From: Diaporthe sp. PMI_573
Taxonomy: Eukaryota > Ascomycota > Sordariomycetes > Diaporthales > Diaporthaceae
DNA length: 37,288 nt
NCBI GenBank assembly: GCA_021399435.1
Contig: JAJTUP010000184.1
Location: forward strand, 1 to 37,288
Direction: 5' to 3'
The position numbers and the translations under genes are program-made. Position 1 is the first letter of the stretch. Each line of letters starts with the position of its first letter. The notes under the pieces are model-generated. The model worked only from the letters and a program-made list of their open reading frames with translations. It ran no database searches and had not been told where the DNA came from. Positions 1 through 8,100 of the stretch are shown here, one piece after another.

Positions 1-1067
1 GCCTTATATATAGAGTTTTCCTCTTTTCTTGTTCTTAATGTTAAACAATAGTAAAAACAAAGTAGGAGAGAAAAATAAACGTGTAGATAGCGGGGACAAA
101 GCGTAGAGACTGCAAATAAAATACATATAATAGCTACCTTTGCTGTTTATACACGAGAAAGCAGACTAAAGGAAAGGCGCGGGAGAGGGTGTAAAATTGT
201 TGTAGAGAAGGGTAGTTGTAATGGTTTAAACATAGGTAACGATGGTAAGAGAGAGAGAGAGGGCAAGTAGTAATAAGAAAGGGTAAGTGGTGGTTTGAAG
301 GGTGTAAATAACAATAGTTTTGGTTAAAAGTGACAGAAAAACAATACAAAAGCACATTGTAGCACGCTCTTTAATATAAGAAAGCACTCTAAAGACTTGC
401 CTGCAACTATTCAGTAATAGTTGAGTATAGTAGACCGTTTAGCGATAGTCGATTTATAGGTAACCGTTTACGATATTTAAGTATAAGGCACCGATAGGTT
501 GCTATACAGGTAATGCAGGGCTCTAAAGGTGGTTGCCTTACGGGTAGTGCGGGGCTTTGAAGAGATGTGCTGTTTGCAAGACCAAGTAAATGGCTTGTAC
601 GGCGTTTAGGTAGTAACCGTTTAAATTTTCTTAACTAGCCCCCCTTACAGTTATAGTTACCATACATGCTATGGCAACATTTATAAGGGGTAGGGTAATT
701 AGCCAAATGGTCAGTAGAAAGGTTCTTTGGCCTCAAAAAGAGCATTTCTAAGGGCTTTTATCGATTTACACGTTTACTTAATTAGATTCTTGGCGGTTTA
801 AATAGGCAGTATAGCCTCAAAACAGTACTTTTAAGGGCTTTCGTCGATATAATCGTCATAGTAGGTATTTGTGATAATCTTAACAGTGTTTTCTTATACG
901 ATAGAGCATACCGATAGGTCCCAAATCCTTCCTTTACCGAAAGGAGTTAGGTTATCTAAGGGCTAATCGTTACCAGTTAGTAGGGAGCATGTCGAACGTT
1001 AGTATGCTAGCCTGGTGATAATCTTAGCATAGATATCTCTGAAGGTTGGTGGATCGAATGGGAGTCA
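1..1067. other. AT-rich stretch without a recognisable gene
   Basis: This is moderately AT-rich sequence with short purine-rich runs (for example around 250-270) and no convincing open frame on either strand. Two related segments of about 48 bp, near 720-767 and 805-852, share a TTGAGGC-type core and the stretch AAAGCCCTTA on the minus strand. They suggest an old local duplication inside a decayed repeat. No protein homology is visible to me. Confidence 0.5.
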
Positions 1068-1480
1068 GGTAGCAGTAGGGTGCACTGAGGTCTTGTTGGG
1101 ACGATTGAGAATGGTTCGGACAACTTTGCATTGAATTTGAGTGGGCTTCTGTCAGCCCTCCTCACAGTCCCTCCGACATGACCTCAACCCTGGGCACGCT
1201 GCGGGTTGGCTCTGGTGCAGGAATGGAGGGGCCGGAAAATTCGACCCTCAGACCCACCATCTTTGGCTTCAAAGAGCCAGCCAACCCTAACCCTGACAGT
1301 AACCAAACTAAATACAGATAAACTTCAGAAATCAGGCTATCTAACAAACTAGGTTACATGTTTTTTGGGTAAGAAATAAGGGGAATGCAGAGGTTCGAAG
1401 TTAGGGTCTTACAATAGCCCAAAAAATCGACTCACGGCCACCAAACTCATCTGCCAGCGCGCACGCCACATAGGCACTTA
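1068..1480 (-). repeat. Less mutated copy of an inverted repeat pair
   Basis: Read on the minus strand, this segment matches 7290-7702 read on the plus strand along most of its length, so the two are inverted copies about 5.8 kb apart. This copy keeps a mixed base composition. The partner carries C-to-T and G-to-A changes at most of the positions that differ. Shared anchors include TTATTTCTTACC, AGTTTATCTRTATTTAGTTT and GAAGCCCACTCAAATT. The match stops near 1068 and 7702 and fades near 1480 and 7290. It could be a long terminal inverted repeat of one element or two independent insertions of the same family. No protein is recognised; a 61-codon minus-strand frame inside it is probably chance. 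Confidence 0.8.
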
Positions 1481-1494
1481 GCCGAAAAAGTGCC

Positions 1495-1542
1495 AAGTCT
1501 AGGGTAACTCCCTACGTGAAGTCTAGGGTAACCCCTTACGTG
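1495..1542. repeat. 24-bp tandem repeat, two copies
   Basis: Two adjacent 24-bp units both begin AAGTCTAGGGTAAC and end TACGTG. They differ at two positions (CTCCC against CCCCT in the middle). They sit directly at the inner edge of the less mutated inverted-repeat copy and may belong to the same element. I see no corresponding pair in the partner near 7250-7290. Confidence 0.85.
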
Positions 1543-1559
1543 CAGCGCCCACACAAGCG

Positions 1560-2125
1560 TTTCCGTTTAATAATATATAGCATCAATCTATTAGCCGGAA
1601 GCATTATACAATTAATTAACAGCTATACAAGTTAAAAACCCTAAAAAAAGAATATAAAGACTTTAAATATATAACTAGGGTAGTAAATAGAGAACCCAGA
1701 AAAAGAGCTTATCTATATACTATTTAAACTTAATTATACAAAGATAAATCTCTTTATAAATAGCTTATTTATAAACAATAAAGACCTTATATTATAACTT
1801 AGATTTATTATTATACTAGCTATAAAAACTAACTATATAAAAACTAATTTTAAGATCTTTAAAAACATTATATACTAAAGCTTAACTAAGTATAAAAGGG
1901 TAATCTAGAGTATACTTGCAAGTAAGTTATATAATATAAAAACTAAATTTAATAGTAGTATAGCACTTAATATAACAATAAACAGAATTATAAACTATTT
2001 AGCTATACTAAGAATTCTAGTAGTAATCTACTTAGATTTATAATTATTATATAAATATTTAGTCCCTCCTGGGTATAAGGGTAAAAGACCTATAATTGTA
2101 TGTTTTTAACTGATTTGTATTCAAA
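1560..2125. other. RIP-like AT-rich tract without gene
   Basis: Strongly AT-rich sequence dominated by TATA/TTAA words, with stops in all frames and no recognisable coding motif. The composition matches the mutated interiors of the LTR elements further right, so I read it as old repeat DNA degraded by RIP. Confidence 0.6.
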
Positions 2126-2158
2126 CTGTGTGATATTTCTACAACAAGGTTTCGAATG

Positions 2159-2719
2159 TTAAATATTGTCAAAGAAATGTTTTCTATCCTCAGCTGCCCT
2201 CTTTTCTCTCTTTAACTTATTGTTTTTAATTATTGTTTTGAAAGCAATAAGCTGGTTTATTTGTTTAGAATAGTCCTTAAACTTCTCTAAGGTGGTAATA
2301 AATATGTCGATCTGTTTGGTTATGCAAGGTTCCTTGTTGTCACGGTTCTTTGCCTTTGCAAACGATGTCTTTGCATTGGCACGGACTTGCTTGTTGTAGC
2401 CAAAGTCTATTTCTGTGGCTGCAGAGCTGTTAGGTCCATGCATCTAGATAATGGAATGTGGTTGCCTTACCTGGGTCTCAGATGTGTGCACTGGTTTAAG
2501 CTTGACTGTTGTCTCGGCTTTGGTGGTGCGGCAGGCTGAATGATTGCTTTTGTATGGTCTTGCAATGTAGCGGAACAAGGTTGTGTTGCTTGGTTTTGCC
2601 AGATGGGTGTGTTTAAGCAGAGCCAGAACCTGTGCGTGTCCCACAAGACAGTCGGGGCAATGGCTGCTTTTATCATTGCCCATTTTGGCCAATTTGTATT
2701 TGTGTGTGGCCTGAGTCAC
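2159..2719 (-). pseudogene. Unrecognised frame with one internal stop
   Basis: One minus-strand frame runs through the whole segment and is interrupted only by a TAG at 2444-2446, which is followed at once by an ATG in the same frame. The upstream half contains a HCPDC motif and lacks an ATG at its open end. The downstream half (94 codons from 2443) is rich in Lys, Glu and Ile and looks coiled-coil forming toward its C-terminus (KLKREKRAAEDRKHFFDNI). The single TAG could be a RIP-mutated CAG. The island (about 2130-2930) is clearly less AT-rich than its flanks. I do not recognise the family; a piece of a transposon protein is the most likely guess from context. Confidence 0.35.
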
Positions 2720-2930
2720 ACGGCGATGGCACTTTTACATAGTGCTTGACGGCGTCAGACTAGGTTGCTTGCAGCCTGCGATAGCTTTAACCTTGACGGG
2801 CTAACGGCTTGTTAACAGCACCGGTGCGAATAGACTAGGCACGGCCCAATGCTACGGCTTCTAGCGTAGAATGGTGGGCGGCTTCTGACTACAGACAGGT
2901 TTGTAGAAGATTGTAAAGTCACTGTGAAAA

Positions 2931-3909
2931 GTCCTGTATGGTAAAAATTACTGTTTTTTTTTTAATTATGTCTTGTCCTTCTAGGACACTAACTGTAGTT
3001 TCCAGCTAAATAGAGAAACTTAAACAAATACAAATAGTCGATATAAATATTTAGTAAAGCTGGAAACTATAGATAAAAAGAGACTTATAATAGACATTAT
3101 GTCTCTTAAGAAATTATACAAAAGGAAAGAAATTTCTAAAGTATAATAGATTAATGGCTGAGATAATTTAGCAAATGCTTATATAAAAAAGACACTAAAT
3201 TTAGCACTAAAGCAACTTATTTCTACCAATTAACTAAAGATTAAGATTAAAGTATATATAGACCGACTAGACTAAAACAAAAAGGAGAATAAAGTAAATC
3301 TAGAGAAGACTATATATAATAAGGCAAAAAGGGAGGGGCTAAAAAGAATAAAAAGCATTTAAGGAAATATAACCAAAATATTTAACTAAAAATTAAACCC
3401 AGGCCTTTAAACTTAATTATTAAAATCCTAACTACTAGACTACTAAACTAGATAGCTATAAGACCTAGATACTTAAAAACTCTTTAAAAGCTATACCTTA
3501 TATAGGGAGAAAAGTTAATATAAATAAATAGATGTATAATAAAAGGGGCCAATATAGTTAAAAAGATAGAGGAGAAAAAGCTGTTATAAAAATATAGATA
3601 CACAAAAAAAAGCCGTTATAAAAATATAGATATATAAAAAAAGACTATTATAGATATAAGAATAGGAAAAGAAATCCTAAAATAAACTTTAAAACATATA
3701 AAAGAATACTATTATCTAAGCCAGGAATTAGAAAAAGGCTATTATAATACTTTAGGACGCATAAAAAAACCCTATTATCTAAGCCAAAACTTTAAGAAAG
3801 GGATATTATAGGGCCCCAGGCATGTAATAAAAACCTTATTATTGTTTCTAGATATATAAAAAATACTACTATAGCCTAGGAGAAAGTAAAAACAAAGGAT
3901 ACCTTAGAT
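2931..3909. other. RIP-like AT-rich tract with short inverted and tandem repeats
   Basis: No gene is visible. The segment holds a 15-bp inverted repeat (CTGTAGTTTCCAGCT at 2993-3007 against AGCTGGAAACTATAG at 3058-3072, one mismatch) and a pair of about 32-bp tandem units at 3580-3642 sharing GTTATAAAAATATAGATA. Two further segments near 3711 and 3772 share CTATTATCTAAGCCA. These look like remnants of non-autonomous repeats. Confidence 0.55.
3580..3642. repeat. Approximately 32-bp tandem duplication
   Basis: Copy one (3580-3611) and copy two (3612-3642) both read GCYGTTATAAAAATATAGAT followed by a short variable piece and an A-run. The differences are transitions plus one A-run length change. 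A weaker third copy may begin at 3643. Confidence 0.75.
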
Positions 3910-3914
3910 AAAAG

Positions 3915-3975
3915 TGTAAGATTGTCCTTATAAGTCGCTCTAATCCAGACTTAGTGAGCATTTTTGGTTCTTACA
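3915..3975 (+). repeat. Left 61-bp LTR of the miniature element
   Basis: Begins TGTAAGATTGTCC and ends GGTTCTTACA. Preceded by the target duplication AAAAG. Compared with the right copy it has T for C at three sites, consistent with light RIP or ordinary deamination after insertion. Confidence 0.88.
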
Positions 3976-3990
3976 GGTTATGAGCCCGGA

Positions 3991-4151
3991 TAGCTCAATC
4001 GGACCATTTCGCGATCCAGAGTGATGAATAATCATGGAGGTTTCCTACCCAAAATGCGGGGTTCATTGGCTTTCCTTGCGTGCGGGGTCCTTTACTCCAA
4101 TAATTAGAAAGGCGTGCAGCCGAAGCATTACAAAGGCGCGAGGTTCGATCC
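3991..4151 (+). promoter_or_regulatory. tRNA-like A-box and B-box inside the miniature element
   Basis: TAGCTCAATCGG at 3991-4002 fits the pol III A-box seen in tRNA D-arms, and GGTTCGATCC at 4142-4151 fits the B-box of T-arms. They are about 140 bp apart, far more than in a normal tRNA, and the flanking bases (GCCCGGA before, GAGCATC after) do not pair as an acceptor stem. It is therefore not a functional tRNA gene. It could be an internal pol III promoter, a tRNA-derived body captured between LTRs, or a primer-binding region with chance resemblance. Confidence 0.5.
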
Positions 4152-4208
4152 CCCTGAGCATCAAATTTGTGGGAACCACTATGTAGCTATATCTGGATTG
4201 CGGGGGGC

Positions 4209-4269
4209 TGTAAGATTGTCCTTATAAGTCGCTCCAATCCAGACCTAGTGAGCATTTTTGGTTCCTACA
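4209..4269 (+). repeat. Right 61-bp LTR of the miniature element
   Basis: Same length as the left copy and differing at three sites. It is preceded by the G-rich tract and followed by the target duplication AAAAG (4270-4274). Its ...CAATCCAGA...GGTTCCTACA part also resembles, in inverted orientation, the segment near 4168-4200 (GTGGGAACC...TCTGGATTG), so the 3' end could fold back on itself. Confidence 0.88.
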
Positions 4270-4485
4270 AAAAGCTTGCATCTTATAAGAATAAAATTAT
4301 ATAGAAATTAGGTTAAGAAAAGTTTAAATTTAATGTATAAAAAAGAATTATTATATAAGTAGAATAAAACGAGAGCCTACTATTAGAGAAAATCTACTAT
4401 ACAAAAAAACCTAACCTCCTACTACTCAAGATTTATTATATAACCCAACCTACTTAAAACTAGAGTTAACAATTTATATATTACG

Positions 4486-4790
4486 CTACAGGTTAATTAC
4501 TATAGGCTCGTGCTTAACCTTAGGGCTCGGGATACCCTTAGTATCAAACTCTTTATCGTCTAAAGAATCCTCATCACTCAAATTAGACGGCTAATTATTG
4601 TTATAATAGTCGCAATAATATCTATACAACTACCACACACACTCTATATAAACACCCCTATAGAATCTATTAAGGCACAAGTAATACTTAAAGCACTTAG
4701 TTATATAATAATTACTATACTTTTAAAAGTAATGGCCAGCTATATTTCCACGTAACTAAATAAAGATTATATAAAAGTAGCTCTCCCGGC
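4486..4790 (-). pseudogene. Degraded coding remnant, family unknown
   Basis: A minus-strand frame reads as protein-like sequence if TAA/TAG codons are taken as mutated Gln codons. It has a Tyr/Cys-rich part followed by an acidic piece (SNLSDEDSLDDKEFDTKG) and a short basic tail ending at a TAG at 4486. The acidic Ser/Asp/Glu segment is hard to get by chance from AT-rich DNA. I do not recognise the protein; it is probably the tail of a transposon protein. Surrounding sequence (4275-5385) is AT-rich with no other recognisable coding. Confidence 0.35.
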
Positions 4791-5385
4791 AAATAATCTT
4801 GGCCTAGGCCTCTTATATTATATTGCCCTCGGCTATCTATATAATAATATTAATAAACAAGAGACGGTAAATACTATACTCTTTGTCCTAAACTTTTAGT
4901 TAGTATAAAGCATAAATAAGGTAAGAAGGGTAATATAAACGCTAGTATATATTGTAAGTAGAAAAGCCTGATTTATAATAAAGAAAGTTGGGATATTTAG
5001 GTAGTTTACCCTATTAAAGTTATTAATAAATATGCCGCCAAATTAAGGCTAGACATTTACTATTATTTAAAGAAGTTAAAAAACTTAATTTAAGGTTTAA
5101 TTCAAAAAACGTATAATGACATATATAGTAGAATATATATATATATATAGGTGTGTATATTATATGTTAAAAAGAAAAGAGAAAAAGAAAGCAAAGAAAG
5201 AAAAGTAAGTAAAAACCTTAAAGACATACAGTGCCCCAGCAATTAGTTAGCGCACCTACTACTAATGTAATAAACTCAAGTAAGTAAGTTACTACCTTTA
5301 AAAGACAGCTCTTGTAGCCCTTCCTCGAGAAGCTCTTTTTTATATAAAAGAGAGGGTTTAAAAAAAATAGCTTTTAGTATATATA
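4791..5385. other. RIP-like AT-rich tract without gene
   Basis: Contains a short TA dinucleotide run near 5140-5150 and a less mutated patch near 5295-5335 that reads ELLEEGLQELSFKG on the minus strand. No complete frame or identifiable family. Confidence 0.5.
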
Positions 5386-5390
5386 CGGTA

Positions 5391-5563
5391 TATTATAGTA
5401 TTCGTAGATATTTGCCAGGGAAACTATTTATATTAATTAAAAGAAGACAAACGATGAAGAGAGAGACAGGACAACCCTATAGGGACGTCTAGAAATCTAG
5501 CCTAAATATACAAAGTCTGGTTATATAATCCAAACAACCTACTACTGGGCCAAACCTATCATA
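5391..5563 (-). repeat. 3' LTR of the gag-only element
   Basis: Equal in length to its partner at 6648-6820 and alignable throughout without gaps. Most differences are transitions. It is adjacent to the polypurine tract at about 5564-5578, so it is the 3' LTR of a minus-strand element. Confidence 0.85.
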
Positions 5564-6548
5564 TTACCCCCCGACTAGAGATACTGCCTCTATCGGTACT
5601 CTATGTCCCTCCCAACCGCCTAGATTAACTAGAAATCGCTAAATTTCCCCTAAATACCAGGCAGCACTATATAGTTTTTACCTAACTTGCCTTAGTCAAT
5701 ACTCTAGCTTGGTTGGCCTTAGTCGGCAAATTAGACTATTTGGGGACCGCCAAAAGGTACTACTGGTATTATAACCTTTTGTGCCGGTTTCTAATCTATC
5801 TAACTCTAAAATCGTCCTTTTAAACCTAATCTCCTCCTGTTCTTTTCTACTCTTCTTTGTCTTCTCCGCCTAATTAATTTGCTATAATAATCAATAAAGA
5901 TTATATAGCTGCCGCCTATAGTTCTCTACAATTTCGGACAATATAACCTAGTTTTCTATATTAAAAGCAAGGGTTTTGCCTTAATTTTACTATTTAAGTA
6001 GAATCTAATACTATTAGGTCTGCCAGAGCAACTATACTGGATTCTAGTTCTAAAAAGCCGGAAATCTTATATAATAGAGTATAAAAGTGCTTATACTTTT
6101 CGGGCTAATCTTTTACTTCTACCTTTTTTCTCGTAGTATTATTAAAAGCAGTAATAAGTAGTATAATCTTGGCATCTAAGGGTTATAAGTCGGCTTTTGC
6201 TTTAAAAAGGGCAGAATTAAAGGCTTAAAGAAAGGCATCTAAAGAGCCTGTTTGGCATATTTGTGTCAAACATTAGTGTACTTTCTTAAGGTTATTTGGG
6301 TCTTTATAGGCATTTCTAACCGAGATAATTAGGGAAGCTATACTATATTTACTAAATCCTGCTTGCCTAAAGTCTTCTGCTTAAATTATAAATACTTAGA
6401 ATATATCTGCTAGTTCTAGACCTAGATGGGCATAAATATAGTATAATTGCGTATATTCTAACCTGATTAAATTAGCATCTATTAAGACTTTTACATATAT
6501 CTTGATCTACTATATATTAAGGTCTTAGGCGCCCTGTAGAGGGGGCAT
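5559..6548 (-). pseudogene. Gag-like protein of a non-autonomous LTR element, RIP-mutated
   Basis: From an ATG at 6548-6546 a single frame of about 329 codons continues to a TGA at 5561-5559 in the adjoining LTR. It is broken only by TAA/TAG codons at positions where Gln is plausible. The N-terminal two thirds read as a helical capsid-like region. At 5969-5928 lies a nucleocapsid zinc knuckle, C-X2-C-X4-H-X4-C, in which the second Cys and the His now read Tyr (CF*YRKLGYIVRNC), exactly the changes that TGT-to-TAT and CAT-to-TAT transitions give. After the knuckle comes a charged tail rich in Gln, Lys and Arg. Gag packages element RNA; here it would be the only product. The current reading frame cannot make protein. 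Confidence 0.8.
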
Positions 6549-6647
6549 GTTAGGTAGGCAAATATGTATAAAATGAGAAAATTTGGCTATTTTGGGAAGG
6601 AAGCTGTACTCTTCTAGACTGGCGGCTAAAAAGAGGATTGTTTGTAA

Positions 6648-6820
6648 TATTATAGTATTTGTAGATATTTGCCAGGGAAACTGTTTATATTAATTAAAAG
6701 AAGACAAACGATAAAGAGAGAGACAGAATAACCCTACAAGAATATCTGGAAATCTAGCCTAAATATATGAAGTCTGGTTATATAATCCGGACAACCTACT
6801 ACTGGGCTAAGCCCATCACA
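6648..6820 (-). repeat. 5' LTR of the gag-only element
   Basis: Partner of 5391-5563. The outer end reads CCATCACA then CGGCG on the plus strand. This copy is the less mutated of the two at the terminal dinucleotide (TGTGATGGG on the minus strand). The sequence inside it (minus strand TTACAAACAATCC) occupies the primer-binding position but is not recognisable as a tRNA complement. Confidence 0.83.
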
Positions 6821-6825
6821 CGGCG

Positions 6826-7289
6826 CAATTATAGTTTATATAGAAAATAAAGAAAAAGGCAGTATAATCTACCTATAGTAAAAGCTTAAAAAACTTTCTT
6901 TTAGAAACTACTACATATAAATAGTTTAACCTACTTGTATAATTAGGCTACAAATATACAATACTTACTAAAAAAAGATTGCCAATATTGAAATAATACC
7001 TAGTATAGCTATATACTCTGCTTTATTACTAAAAGAATAACTAATTAAACTATCTTAATATAGGCATATATATTATACCTACTGTACAAAGGTCTCCCTT
7101 CTCTCTTAGTTAGAAGAATAAATAAGAATCAACTAACTAACCAAACCTAATTGTCTAACAATATATATATATAGAGCCCATTTAATAAAGATTAAAATTA
7201 ATTAAAAACTTACTTTATAAATTAACTTTTTATAATTATAAATAAATTTTATTAAATATATTTATTAAATAAAAACACTTAATTTTAGC
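6826..7289. other. RIP-like AT-rich tract without gene
   Basis: Very AT-rich DNA with no coding signal, leading into the mutated inverted-repeat copy. A short TATATATA run lies near 7160-7172. Confidence 0.55.
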
Positions 7290-7702
7290 TATATATCTAT
7301 ATAGTATATATATTAAAAAATAAGTTTAGTAGCTATAAGTTAATTTTTTAAACTATTTTAAGACCTTAACTTTATATCTCTATATTTTCCTTATTTCTTA
7401 CCAAAAAAATATATAACCTAGTTTATTAAATAGCCTAATTTCTAAAGTTTATCTATATTTAGTTTAGTTACTCTCAGGATTAAAGTTGGCTAGTTATTTA
7501 TAACCAAAGATAGTAGGTCTAAAGGGCAAATTTTCCGGCCTTACTATTCTTACACTAGAGCCAACCCATATATACCTGCGGGTAAGGCAATATTAGAGAG
7601 ACTATAAAGAGGGCTAACAGAAGCCCACTCAAATTTAATACAAAGTTGTCTAGACTACTTATATACTATCCCAATTTGCCTCAAGGCACCTTACTACAAC
7701 CC
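7290..7702 (+). repeat. RIP-mutated partner of the inverted repeat pair
   Basis: This segment aligns with the reverse complement of 1068-1480. Most differences convert C to T or G to A here, leaving conserved islands such as AAATTTTCCGGCC, AGAAGCCCACTCAAATT and AGAGCCAACCC. A GC-poor, TpA-rich product from a known less-mutated sister is direct in-window evidence for RIP-type mutation. Confidence 0.8.
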
Positions 7703-8100
7703 TGCTAAATAAAACCCACTGCTAAAGGTACTATCTATTAAAATTAGGTTTATTAGTAAGTATTATATTTAAAAAAGATTAAATATAATTAAAATTAAAG
7801 GGTTTAAAGGTAATTATAAAAATAAGTTTTAAGAGATTATTATAAAAAGTATTATAACTTATTTTTAAAGATAAAAAATAAGTAATAAGAAGTATTTAAA
7901 ATACTAATAAAAAACTAAATATAAAATCTTATATATTTATATACTAGTTAAAGGAGTATTTTAGTAATATTAGTATATTTTACCTTTTTAGCTAAGTTAA
8001 ATAAGGGTGTTTAGTAAGTAAGAGATACTTTAATTTTTATCAATTAAATTAAATAAAGTATAAAAGGAATTAAGGCTTTTCCTAAGAGGATTGCTCTTAA
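7703..8100. other. AT-rich edge of the mutated block
   Basis: AT-rich sequence without an open frame. Near 8090-8130 the composition changes abruptly to ordinary mixed sequence, which marks the right edge of the first RIP-affected block. Confidence 0.55.

Larger units (their letters stand above)
3915..4269 (+). mobile_element. Miniature LTR retrotransposon (TRIM/SMART-like), apparently complete
   Basis: Two 61-bp direct repeats (3915-3975 and 4209-4269) start with TGTAAG and end with CTTACA or CCTACA, the TG...CA ends expected of LTRs. They are flanked by a perfect 5-bp target-site duplication, AAAAG, at 3910-3914 and 4270-4274. Between them lie 233 bp with no open frame. Just inside the right repeat is a G-rich tract, GCGGGGGGC, ending at 4208, in the position of a polypurine tract. 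The bases after the left repeat (GGTTATGAGCCCGGATAG) occupy the primer-binding-site position, but I cannot match them to a tRNA end with confidence. The two repeats differ at three positions, all C in the right copy and T in the left. The whole element is GC-richer than the surrounding mutated DNA. Orientation is inferred from the G-rich tract. It must depend on proteins of another element. Confidence 0.85.
5391..6820 (-). mobile_element. Gag-only LTR retrotransposon (TR-GAG-like), RIP-inactivated
   Basis: Two 173-bp direct repeats (5391-5563 and 6648-6820) bound a 1084-bp interior. In minus orientation each repeat starts TGTGAT (TATGAT in the mutated copy) and ends CTATAATA. Flanking pentamers are CGGTA (5386-5390) and CGGCG (6821-6825), a target duplication with two transitions. 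Next to the left repeat, the minus strand carries CTAGTCGGGGGGTAA, a good polypurine tract, which fixes the orientation. The interior holds only a gag-like frame with a CCHC zinc knuckle. There is no room for protease, reverse transcriptase or integrase. It therefore fits non-autonomous terminal-repeat elements that keep a Gag. Both repeats and the interior carry C-to-T and G-to-A changes. Confidence 0.85.

Noticed and set aside
1284..1295. Telomere-like CCCTAACCCT
   Set aside because: Only a ten-base match without any array; chance.
3981..4165. Functional tRNA gene
   Set aside because: A- and B-box matches are about 140 bp apart, the D-arm does not close, and the putative acceptor strands do not pair.
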